Shown here: positions 22,374 to 34,100 of the stretch, piece after piece
Layout of the letters: each line of letters opens with the position of its first letter
How positions within the stretch are numbered: the stretch's first letter is position 1
NCBI GenBank assembly: GCA_028583415.1
Contig: CM053272.1
Location: 42,524,699 to 42,588,698 of the forward strand
DNA: 64,000 nt
DNA from: Protea cynaroides
Lineage: Eukaryota; Streptophyta; Magnoliopsida; Proteales; Proteaceae
Direction of reading: 5' to 3'
Notes under the pieces: generated by a model
The model's input: the letters and a program-made list of their open reading frames with translations, nothing else
Told to the model about the DNA's origin: nothing
The model's database searches: none
Translations under genes and position numbers: made by a program

Positions 22374-22597
22374 GGATTCACATCGTCTCCTCCCAGAACC
22401 TCGGCAACCTACCCAGGATGGCCACCACGTGGCTCTTGGGTGAATCCGAGACCCCACGTCTGAGCCGACACCCCCTGTCGGCTCTGCTTGTGGGTTGGGT
22501 GTCGGCTCTGACGTGGGTCTCGGATTCACTGAGAACCACGTAGCGGTCATCCGGGCAGGTTGCCGCTGTCCTCCCTGGGAGGAGAGGATGCGGATCC
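22374..22597. mobile_element. foldback MITE, GGATYC family, member 4
   Basis: Left end GGATTCACATCGTCTCCTCC, right end GGAGAGGATGCGGATCC, with long GC-rich inverted arms containing CCACGTGG and a centre with GAGCCGACACCCCCTGTCGG. Flanking CATCGTTTT (22365-22373) and CATTGCTTT (22598-22606) match at 7 of 9 positions, a decayed 9-bp target duplication. Confidence 0.85.
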
Positions 22598-22855
22598 CAT
22601 TGCTTTCCGCAATTCCCTCTCTTTCGGCTTTCAGATACTACAACGTCGTCTTAAATCTTAATAAATTAATGACTGGGGAATGTCTTTCTTTATATATTTT
22701 ATGATGGTGCATATGAAAAAAATAAAAAAAGATTATCTCTTGTTGTTCAATCTTTTTAGCCGTGATCTAGCTTTTGGAGTCACTCAAGGTGGGTCCAACC
22801 GTCAGATCACAGTTTCATGTGAAATGCAGTTTCTCCTTGTCTGAAACAAACTACT

Positions 22856-23582
22856 TAGGGGCTGTTTGATAAAACTTCAACTCTGGGATTCTTACTTCTG
22901 GTTCAAATTTCTACTCCAACTTCAAAATGATTCAGGAGTATAAGGGAGTAGAAACATGTTTGTTAATCTAATTTAGTCATGGACTCCATAGTGGTGGTGG
23001 TGGGTGGCAGATGGTGGCACTAGTGGTGAGTGGTGATGGTTGATGACGGTGGTGGTGGGTCGGAGGTGGTGGCGAAGGGTGGCCGTGGGTGGGTGGAGGG
23101 AGGTGGTGGTGGTGGTAGATGGTGGTGGTTGGTGGTGGTGGCAATGGTGGTGGCGATGGGGAGTGGTGGTGGTGGTGGGTGATGGTTGGTGGTGGTGGCA
23201 GTGGGTGGTGGGTAGTGGTGGCGGTGGGTAGTGGTGGCGGTGGGTGGTGGTGGTGTGGTGGTGGTGGTGGAGGCGGTGGGTGGTGGTGGTGGTGGTGGTG
23301 GCGGTGGTGGTGGCGGTGGTGGTGGTTGGTGGTTGGTGGTGGTTGGTGGTAGTGGTGGTTAGTGGTAGTAGTGGTGTGGGGTTTTTTTTTACTCCAAAAC
23401 TTTACTCCGAATTCGAAAAGCATCTATTTTATGCTTCAAAAAATTGGATTCTGGAGACTATTTGGAACTGATTCACCCATGGATTCTCCAGAAGTCTAAA
23501 CCGGGTTACCAAACAGGCTTCTACTCCATTTATGCTCCAGAAGTCAGAATCCAACTTCTGGAACGTTACCAAACACCCCCTA
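22856..23582. mobile_element. non-autonomous TIR element carrying a (TGG)n array
   Basis: The left end TAGGGGCTGTTTGATAAAAC and the reverse complement of the right end, TAGGGGGTGTTTGGTAACG, start a long imperfect inverted repeat of about 100 bp (GGATTCTTACTTCTGG is mirrored by CCAGAAGTCAGAATCC). The right side holds a second inner GTTACCAAACA. TTA precedes the left end and TAG follows the right end, so a 3-bp Harbinger-type duplication is possible but not proven. The interior is mostly a TGG/GGT array; no coding region. Confidence 0.75.
22990..23380. repeat. (TGG)n-rich minisatellite
   Basis: About 390 bp of almost pure G+T on the plus strand, dominated by TGG triplets with interspersed GGC, GAT and GTA units. 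Open frames across it (poly-Val/Trp/Gly or His/Pro) are composition artefacts. Confidence 0.95.
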
Positions 23583-24354
23583 GTGTGTAATTCATTGTAA
23601 CATTAGAACAAAAGGTATATGGAGGATCAGCACCACAAGGGTCACGTAACATAGGGTCAGGCTGGGCCAGGCTCAACCTAAGGGTCAACCCTAACCCAAC
23701 CAAACCTTCTAGGGCTTGATGAAACTTTGGCCCTTACCTAGTCCTGCCAGGGTTCAGGGTGGGTTTATCCCTACTAGGATTCAGGGCGGGTTAAGGCTAG
23801 GTTCAGGTTGTCAAGGCCAAATTTGCAGCCCTAGTTTTTACGTAAAATTTTACACCAAAACAAAAGAAAAGGTTTTCTGATCCATTGATGGTGCATGGAA
23901 TAACAGCCCACTCACAGAATCCTTTCCCTTTTTCTAATAACCATTTTTTTTACTACATCCTCCAGAAAAAGGGAAAAGAAACTACAATCTGTAGACATAC
24001 ATGGGTCTCTGATTCCAACAGTCTTTCAGAAGCCTGCTGTTGGTTTCTTTTCTGTCAAATAGGATTCAATCTGAACCACAGTGGATGCATAGGAGAGCTA
24101 TAAACCAATTGTACCATTTAAGCATAAAACATAGTACTGGTAAGATATTTAGATACTGAGGAATTCTTGCTCTGTACAAATCTAATGTTACACAAGAAAA
24201 AAAATGTCCGACTTTGACGGACATTTAGCTACAAGTTAACCCACAGTAAGGGGAAGGGAAGAACAATAGAGTTACAGTATATGAAAACCATATAGAACAA
24301 CGACCAACTGACTTGTTTGAAAGTAATACAATAAGGGTGGGCAAAGCTAATTAA
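23583..24354. other. spacer with 3' flank of GLR copy 2
   Basis: No gene recognised. The part nearest 24354 is the presumed 3' UTR of the minus-strand GLR copy 2. Confidence 0.5.
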
Positions 24355-27300
24355 TTAGGGAAAAGAGTAGCTGTCTATTTCCAATCTCTTGGATCCATTC
24401 CTTTGTTCATCTTGTTCACTGTAGACATTTGATGATGGCTCCATTTGTTTTCTCTTGGATTTACTCTTTGATTCCTCTTCCCTTTCATTAACAAACGATA
24501 GAAACCTTTGAATGCGTGCAGACGGTAAGCTACCAGAACCAGAAGAATGGGATTCTCCAGATTCTTCGGAAAACTGTCTGCTGAATTGTCGTATCATGCA
24601 CACGAAGTATATAACGAGTGCAACAAAGCATGCAATGCCACATATAATAAAGAGACCAGAGAAGCTCCTCAACTGAAGCCGATCTGATTGGATCTCTGGC
24701 TGTGAACTACAACTTTGCCCTGTCAGCCACTTGTCATGAAACCTCTGAAGATCACCATTCTCTGACAATTGAAGAATGGCAGTGGATAGGTCAATGGCCA
24801 GGGGAGAGTCTCTCGGGAATGCCTAACATAAAACAAGAAATTTCAAGGAAAAGTTCAACATGTTAAGGAGCATCCACAGTGTTAACTGAAGAAATACTTA
24901 AATGGTTTAAATCAAGGATAGTGAAGAATACAATCTAACTGAGATGCCTAAGTTAAGGGAAAAATCTATGCTATGGAGAATTAACCATGTTAACCAAATA
25001 AAGAAAAACTAAACATGTTTAAACCAAGGACAGTTATGTATATAAACCTTGGTTGAATTTCATTTATATAACCTTGGATGCTGATATTTCCAGTCAACAA
25101 CAAATATAGGAATTTTTTTGGAGGGTTTTCTGTTTGTCCAAGGTTCTTTTTCTTTTTCTTTTTAAGTTGGGGTGAGGCTAATTGGGCTGATGGTTGAAAC
25201 AAGCGTGCAAAGTTGGAAAATGTTATCATGGTGTCTGATGCTTTGACATGTCTATGCAAGTATTAGAGTGATGGAAATTGCACTTGCAAGGTACAACTTC
25301 ACTGAAATTTAAGAGACAAAAGCATATACAAAAACAAGACAGTAAAGACAAGTATTTCAACAGAATAATGTTGACAAAACTTCCATATAAGAGTCCTGTA
25401 ACTTTTTTTTTCTTTTTTATTTACCATCTTTCTAATTATAAATTACTGGTCTTATAAGTACTCCTTTTTGTATCCAAGTATTTCTTATGAATATATAAAT
25501 ATAAATATCTAAGTTGGAAGTTTAAAATCTTGGTTGAGTTAGTACTATCTTGTTCAGTTGAAATTTCGCCCAGCATGAATTGATAAATTAGTTATCCAGT
25601 CAACTTATAGCAGGCCCTACCAGTTTCTCCATTGAGATCATTCACTAAAACCAATACTTACTTGTCTATCTGAAAAAGTTTGTAAGCATGCATCAAAGAT
25701 GATAACTCTAGGGGGAGAAATTCAGTTGCTCTTGTTAAATAGATACTTACAAATCCCCACCCGCTTTTGGTAAATTCTTGGCCAACAACTGAGAATTTGC
25801 AGTGACTTGAAAGGAAAACATCAATATATGGCATTTCGTCAACAATAGCAGCAACAGTCCCCTTCTCAAGGGCCATAGCATAAGCTTCTGGTGAGCCAAG
25901 GGCAATGAGCCTAGATTTAGGAATGTTTAGTTCCTCATTCAGGTAGTTTTCAGCAAAAGATCCTACTTGGTATCCAATTGGCTCTGTGCTTGTTATCAAG
26001 CTTTCAATTCCTTTGATGGGTGAAGACAGCTGTTGCACAGTGAGGATTGAAGTCAGACTTGCAGTGTAGCTTGAGTTGATTATCAGAACCACAAACAGCC
26101 ATATGATAAGCACCAAACGACCGAGGGTGCTCACAGTGTTCTCTCCTGCAGAAGAAAGAGAGGGGGTGGACAAAGGTTTCTTAATTGATTGTGTTGCCAT
26201 TAAACTCCTTGCAGAGAACTTAAATCATCAGTGGGGCTTTACTTACTGTGGGCAAAGAACAAAGTTGAAAAGCTAAACCTGCACATTGAGAAGACAAAGT
26301 GCACATCAAAATCCGGAGATATTCAAATGTTCAATGGGAAGATAGACCACCGCGTTAGGCAGACATAACAACACACTGGTGTTTCATTCTATATGACAAA
26401 GAATCATATCTAAACAAGAAAATGAATTCTTAACATTCTTTCCCATATCTTAACCTGCTAATTGCTTACAACCTTCAATCCATCTTATCTTATGGTGGTT
26501 TGATAAGTAATTGAAGTAAACATTTGCATTTTTATTGGTTTTAGCATTTGATTTTGTGGTATTATGGGCTTGTGGTCAACCAAAAAGTGAGGGAAAAAAA
26601 GGCACGCTAGTCCATCAATATTTCATGGGAATTAGGACCATCTCCAATGAAAGCGAGAATCTGCAAAAATGAGGCAAGGAAATCTGAAAGAAAGTTATCA
26701 TCTAATTTCAAATTCAGATAAACGAAACAAAATTTCTTTAAACCCTGTTCTAATCATCCAATAACCAGGGACAGAGGGAATGTTTTAATTTCAATGAAAA
26801 CAGTCGAATATACATACCACAAAATCGTAACGATCTGTCGTTTAGGTGGCCCTCGGAATTCATCATTTATTCTATGTTCAAGAATCCAGACAACTGCACC
26901 AACAAGAAGGAAAAAGGCTGCTGTGACGGCCCACATCATTGGAGTGAATGGCCTCAGGAAAGCCCATGCATCAGAGTTCAACTTCCTGAGTGAGACCACG
27001 ACAACTAGCCCTGATTCAATATATGGCTGAGTAAAATCCACGACTTTTGTTCTGTTTGTGACAATTGCAATGTCACCTACAACAGCATCAAAGGCCTGTA
27101 GGGACAAAATATCAAATGAAATAAATAACTTATAACCACCAGTATCCTTTTGACGTTAATAAAAGATGATGTAAAACTCACTTCTGTTGTTATCTTATTC
27201 ACAAGCTCATTGTAATTTGGATTCTGAATTCCATCTCCGAATGGAATGAACTTATATGGAACACCATAAGGTAGCAGGCTTAGGGCAGCAGTGAATACAT

Positions 27301-28948
27301 CTATGCAGTATCCACGAACCGTGTCACTTCCATTTATCAGAGAGACAAATTGCCAATAACTAGCTCGGTTAGGAACCCCTATTCTCAACTGCCTCCCATT
27401 GTCTGGAAAAATCCATCCACGAGGCTTTGTCGTTGTCTGCCCAGGCCAAACTGGATTGTATAGTTGTTGGCTTGAACTTGAACGGTTAGGTGGCTTCATG
27501 TAGAGTGTCTCTGGAGGCACAACAGTTAAGCCGGAATAATTAGACCAGTACCCAATCTGCCGAAACCCAGTCCCTATCACATTGATGACATCATATGCAG
27601 GATGGATGATGGCTCTATCTGGATTAAACTGAATTGGACCTGTAAGCCCTGTCATATTGGTATGCAATATGTTGTCCAGCAACTGCCTTCCCCCATCAAA
27701 TATGCTCATTTCGTTCAGTTGCAGGGTGCCTTTTAACACTACATTAGTTAACTTTGAATCATTTGAGAATGAAATGGTCCAACCCTGCTCAAAGAAGGCT
27801 TTGATTGCATGAGCAATTATCCATACAGTATCATAGGCATAGAGACCATATGGATTCAAACCTACAGAGCCACCACTCAGTTGGCTCCATCTTGAGGAGA
27901 AGGCTTTTTTCTTTTCAGAATCTGGTGTGTGTGGGCGCAATGTGAGAACTCCTTGGATTTTCTCACTGGACCCTGGAACAAGGGCACCAGAGTCTAAAGT
28001 AGAAGAGAGCCAGGAAGTAGCTACCCACACATACCCACTACCCATCATTCCAAGAGAGTTGGCAACATCAAAGACCAATTGACCTGATATTTTGTAACTG
28101 TGTACAACAATTACTCTTGACTCCAACGCTAACAACTTAATCAGAACATCTTGAACATTGCTTCGAGTTGTTTGGGTGTCAGGAGGAAGGGCCGCTTTGT
28201 AAGAAATCTTACAGCGCTTTTCTGCAAGTTTATCACCTAATGCAGATACACCATTGCGCCCATTATCGTCATCGGTGAAGACCGCAATGACATCCCTCCA
28301 ACCATAGTAGCTTACCATATCTGCAATTGCAGCCATCTGGAACAAATCATTGGGTGCTGTCTGAACAAAGAAGGGGTACTGGAGAGCAGAGAGAGTGGGA
28401 TCTAGGGCTGTGAATGACAGAAGAGGCACTTGGAGCTCATTGGCAAGATGTGAGATTACATGGGCCATAATTGCAGTCTGAGGGCCGATAATGGCCACAG
28501 TATCAGTCTCCATGTATTGTAAAGCTGTGATCAGTAATGACATTGGACCCAAAAATATTAGATTATGAAAAGGAAGACATCAAACAGATAAAAACCATAA
28601 CAAAATATTGCCTTGAGAGAGAAGGAAAAACAGGAGGGGGTGGGGGGAACACAGACACTGTCAAAGTAAAACAATCAATAGAAGAACAGGAAAACTACCT
28701 CCTATGATGCCCAGAAACCCACTGAAGTTGGAATCATGCAAAGAAAGCTGTAGTTTGCTTCCACCAAGAAAACTGGGATCAGAATTCACATCTTCTACTG
28801 CAGCCTGCATGGCAATTTTGGCGACTTTTCCATTTGTGGAACTAAAAGTGAAAATAGATCCGATGTTCACAACGGCAGGTCTTGGGAGCCCATTTGAGAA
28901 CACTCCAAAATGGAAAACCAACGCCAGTAGAATCCAGAGTCGACACAT
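24355..28948 (-). CDS. glutamate receptor-like channel, GLR clade 3, array copy 2 (intact)
   Basis: Six exons: 28948-28699, 28524-27182, 27095-26818, 26278-26247 (32 nt), 26145-25751 and 24822-24355. All have GT-AG introns and compatible phases, giving 921 residues. Order: signal peptide (MCRLWILLALVFHFGVFSNG), bilobed amino-terminal domain (VAIIGPQ, RDVIAVFTDDDNGRNG), first ligand-binding segment (LRIGVPNR, GYCIDVFTAA, VGDIAIVTNR), membrane segments M1-M3 with pore region (FTPMMWAVTAAFFLLVGAVV, NSSYTASLTSILTVQQL), second ligand-binding segment (GWGF, SENGDLQRFHDKWL), M4 (GLFIICGIACFVALVIYFV) and a Ser/Lys-rich cytosolic tail. These channels pass cations including Ca2+ in response to amino acids. 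An in-frame ATG lies upstream (MPLEAEKSHC...), but the chosen start gives a proper signal peptide. About 90% alike to pseudogene copy 1, introns included. Confidence 0.92.
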
Positions 28949-31191
28949 GGTGATTATAGGAGGAAGAACACAATGGCTTTTCTCTGCTTCCAGAGGCATA
29001 TGCAACACACTAGTGCACGAAGAGGGTAAAACAATTAAGACACTTAACTATACACCAATAAATGATGAAAATTTCCACAGAATATAAAGATCACCACATA
29101 TTGAAAATCTGAATAACCAAAAAAACAGAACAAACAGTTCCAAAGTTGGTTAAAAAAAATTGTAACAGAAGAGAAAATTTTAAGAGTTCAAATATCTAGT
29201 CAAGCGTTTCAAAAAAAAAAAAAAAAAAAAAACGAAGAAGAAGAACTGAAACCAGGTCTGTTCAGCTCAGAATCCAAAATTGGCGAGGAGATAAAAGGGC
29301 CAAAAAGGTAGGTTAGCTGTAGTTCAGTGTCGACCTAAACCCAGATGCAAGAATGCCAAAGGAAAAAGTGTCCTTTATAAATTACCCAAAAAAAAAAGTG
29401 TCCTTTATTCTAACCATGTATAAAGAAGAAATATCTTTCTATTATCGAACAATGTAAACTTACCTCAAAGGGGATAAATCATGGTGGAGCAGAAAGCAAA
29501 ACGTTTACTAGTTCTGAACAGAGGAGAGAAAACATTAGTGATTAGTGAATAACTATGTCCCATAAAAACCTAGAAATAAAAAGAAGAAGAAAGCTTGAGC
29601 TGACAATAAAGGTAAGTAAACAGTTCGCATTCAGCAACTTCTACTTTTCATTTAATATTAGAGATACTTAAATTCGGAGAAAGAGAACCTACCCACCAGC
29701 AAGTAATTGCCGTAAAGAATAAACTGGGGACAATGGATTTCACCACAATAGTCTTCTGAAAGTTACCAGGTGCAATTTCTTCTCTTCAATATATCTTTGC
29801 CAGTGGCGTTGTTAAAAATATGGAAATCCATCTTCAACGAATAAATGAATTTTAGTAATAAATGGAGAGAGCACTAGTGCTGAAAAATGGAAACTTAATG
29901 GACAGGGATGGTGTCGATGATGATTACAACGATGATGGTGGTGATGATGATTACAACGATGATGGTGGTGATTATGATGGTGAATTGACTGACATTTAGT
30001 TTTTCTCTTTTTCATGACTGGCTTTGGATGAAAGTAGGAAAATTTTTGTGGTCTTTCTTGTTTCCCACTTTCACTAGCTTTCGATACAGTAATAATAGAG
30101 CTTCTAGGTATTTCGTTAGAAAAGGTTGAAAGGCCCCTTCTTGGAGGCTGCAGCTTGCTATTGTACTACATATGGGACCTCTCCTCCTCCAATGAGAGAG
30201 AGAGGTCACTTTTATTGACATGGGTGATGGATGAACATAAGGTATGCTGCTGGATCAGAACTAGAGGACCATCTTTTTCTAACAAAAAGAGAACCCTTGA
30301 TAGATTGAAAGAACAGAATCTTCGGTGCTAAGATCTTCAGGAGGTGGGCTCAGGAAGAAAATCAAGATTACTGCGATAGATTCAAGGTCCCACCATTCAG
30401 CCATCATAGAGGTGTGTTTGCAGGTTGAATTTGAGTTGGATTATATCAGGTGGGATCTTGCCAATTTGCTGCCTCCACTTTCTTGTAGTGGCACAAATCT
30501 ATGATGATGGTTTCAATCTCCACCTCAAGGATCTTTTCTGCTAAGGAAAGAATTAAAAATGATAAACACGTGCGTGAAAGAATTTCCTTTTTTTTTTTAA
30601 ATTTTTTTTATCATCCTACCTACTCCCCACAGTGTGTGTGATAGAATTTCTTCTTGGCTAATAATAGGGAAAACCTTTCCACCAGCCATGATACCTCCAT
30701 TAAAGAAAAGAGAGTTTTTCTCCACCTACGATCATTTAAGTATTCATTTCATATTGTTATTCGTAAAATAGAGATCAAACACCATGAATATTAAAATGGT
30801 GGATGACACACTGGAAATGAATCAGGTTCTTTTCTTAAGAAAGAAAATGCTTAAGGTATAATAACACTTAACCTGTCGGAAAAAAGTACAGAAAGGGAAA
30901 ACTTTCTAAAGGGAAAAAACCATGACATTCAATTGTATGATCAAAATTCAAAGATTTCACTAATCTTTGTGAGGAACAGCAACATGGAAAGTTGGAACGT
31001 TCCACACGTTTTGTTTCCCCCTGAGTCTGAAAATTTGACAATCATCAAACCCTTCTCCATTCAGTTCTTGCCACAGTTTCTATTAAATGGAAAACGTTTC
31101 TTGCATTACTGAATTCTGATAGTCAATTAAACACACTGTTCCTGAACAGAAAACCCATACCAAATCCAGCATGGAAAAACTAATAATTGGG
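28949..31191. other. spacer between GLR copies 2 and 3
   Basis: No gene recognised. It holds poly-A runs, a 27-bp tandem duplication on the plus strand at about 29910-29985 (GATGATGATTACAACGATGA type units) and several purine-rich tracts. The left part is the promoter side of copy 2 and the right end the 3' flank of copy 3. Confidence 0.5.
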
Positions 31192-34100
31192 CTAATTAAC
31201 ATCATTAATATTGTTATCTGAACATATTTCCACATCCTTTCTTTTAGAAGCATTTGTTGATTCATCTTCCTTCTTGTTGCTATGTGAAGACATTTCTGTA
31301 CATCTTCTTTTGAACCTGGTCTTTGTTGTCTCATCCTTCTCATCAACAAACGACAGGAAGGTTCGGAGGCGTGTGGACGGTGAACTAGATCGATCGGAAG
31401 ACTTGGGCTCTTTGCCGAAATGCCGGACGAATTGGTATATCATCAATATGAAGTATACAAGGAGAGCTAGAAAGCAAGCTGACCCACATACGGCGTAGAG
31501 GCCCCAGAAGCTGCTAAGGTGAAGTTGGTCTGATTCAAGCACCAGCCCTTGTGAATTGCAAGCCCTTCTCGTCAACCACTTGTCATGGATCCTTTGAAGA
31601 TCTCCATTCTCGGACAGTGTTAGAACAGCAGTTGACATGTCAACTGCCAAGGGAGAGTCCTTCGGGAAGGCCTATCATAATCACATCATTTAAAAGCCAT
31701 TAAAACATGTCATCCGTAAAGAAAACAATTGATGTCTACATTCCCACATGAGTGACCCATGAAAAGCATTTGTACTTAAAAGTTCAACACTAATTTTCGA
31801 AAATGATATAACATTTGTACTTAAAAGTTCAACACTTAACTTCAAAAATGATCTAACAAAAAAACAAAAATTTATTTCTTTTGCTAGAGGATCTCATAGA
31901 GATGTCACATACAAAGGAAACAGTTAATGTCTACATTTTCAAATGATTGAGACATGAAAAGTATTTGTACTTAAAAGTTCAACACTTATCTTTAAAAATG
32001 ATTAAAAACTGTTTGCTAGACTATATCATAGACCAAAAGTAATCTGCAATTTAATTTCTTAGTATATCATGTTTCTGTATCTCTCAATTGTTTTTGTGAT
32101 TTTCTTTTTTTTTTTTAATTATTTTTTATTCATCCCTTTTCATTAATTAAATGATGTTATATCTAATATTTGTTAACAATATTTACATTTGTTGATGTAA
32201 GTTAACTAGCTTCTTTGAATTACTTGACTGATGCGTTTATGAGCAAGTTAGTAAATAAAGAACAAAGAGAATTAGTCTCTTGTTCTGATAAGCATGAACT
32301 ATCTATAGATTTCAAATTTGTTAAACACTTACAAATCCCCATCCAAAATTGGTAAACTCTTCTCCTACAATTGTGAATTTGCATCGAGTTGAGAGGAAGA
32401 GCTCAACATATGCACGCTCATCAACCACGGCAGCAACACCATCCTTCTTGGGACCAGCTTGGAGAGCTCGCTCATATTCTGCTGCTGAGCCAAGAGGAAC
32501 AAGCCTTGATTTAGGAATGTTAAGTACCTTACTCAGATAGTTTTCAGCATAAGAACCCTGTGGGAAGCCAATGGGCTCATTGCTTAAAATCAAGCTTTCG
32601 AACCCTTTGATGGGTGAAGATAGTTGTTGCACTGTGAGGATTGATGTCAAGCTGGCAGTGTAACTTGAGTTGATTATCAGAACCACAAATAACCAAATTA
32701 ACAGCACTAAACGACCAAGGGTGCTGACAGTATTCTCTCCTGCAGAGAATGCAAGATTTCAATGTCATAAAAGGCTTTTCATCCACCCAGGTGGGGAGGC
32801 GAAAGATAAACAAACCACTGTCATTTTCACTTACTATGGGCGAAAAACATAGTTGAGAAACTAAACCTGCAATGTGGTAGCCACAGGTATGTCAGATGCT
32901 GGGGTATTGAGGATGGGAAGATGCAATTCTGGCAAGTAGTGAAATAGTTTCATCTCGAGGGATCTATAAAATTGTCTGTTGCTAGGCTTACAAAATGTAT
33001 AGAAGCATAAAAACTCTTTTTGATTAGTTGCAAATAAGAAAAAGTTTCTGCTAAAAGAAGACATCAATGTAGATGAAATCATCACACTCAACTAATTAAC
33101 ACAAAGAATTTTGCTTGGAACTGAACTTAAAATTATATCATGTTAGAAACTTGCTTCTTTTTTTGGTTTTAATCAAATATATCTCTTGTAAGACAAACAA
33201 CAAACCGTTCATGAAGCCCAGTCATTAGTTATTAAAAATGTTTGGATCTTTAATTTGATTCAAAATGCTCAGGTGGAGGAAGGTAATTCTAAAGCTTACT
33301 AAGAAGCTGTGTACGCATTAAGCACAAAAGAACAATAACATTAATTATGCTCTTAAAGTTCATATTTAATATGCTAAAAATAGACGGTAATTTTTCTAAG
33401 ATACTAACCATAGAATGGTGATAATTTGCTTTCTAGGAGGCCCCCGGAACTCATCATTTGTCCTGTGTTCCAAAATCCACACAACTGCACCTACAACAAG
33501 GAAAAAAATACCTGTAATACACCACATCATTGGAGTAAATGGCTGTAGGAAAGCCCATTGATTGGAGTTTGCTTTAGTAGCAGGTGCCACTACAACTAGC
33601 CCAGATGCCATATATGGCTGTGTAAAGTCCACAATCCTTGTACGGCTTGTGACAATTGCAATATCCCCTATAGCCGCATCAATGAACTACAAAGAGAATG
33701 GTCAGAGAATTAGTGAAAATAATATGTAAGATACAGCATATTTGTAGTTTGGTGAAAATCTTCATCTCCATACTCACATCTGATGTGATCAGATTGACAA
33801 GATCATTGTAATCTGGGTTCTTATGACCGTCCCCAAATGGGATGAATCTATATGGAACACCATATGGTAACAAGTTTAAAGCAGCAGTAAATACATCTAT
33901 GCAATATCCCTCAAACTCACTGCCTCTCACTTGTGAGACAAATTCGTGATAACTAACTCGATTTGGGACTCCAATTCTTAACTGCCTTCCATTGTTTGGT
34001 AAAACCCAGCCACGAGGCCTCATCATTGTTTGCCCAGGCCAGGTCATATTGTATAGTTGTTGAGTGGAACTCGAACTGCTAGGTGGCTTCATGAAGAGCT

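Noticed and set aside
22977..23471. Open frames of poly-Val/Trp/Gly and poly-His/Pro
   Set aside because: Products of the (TGG)n array read in different frames.
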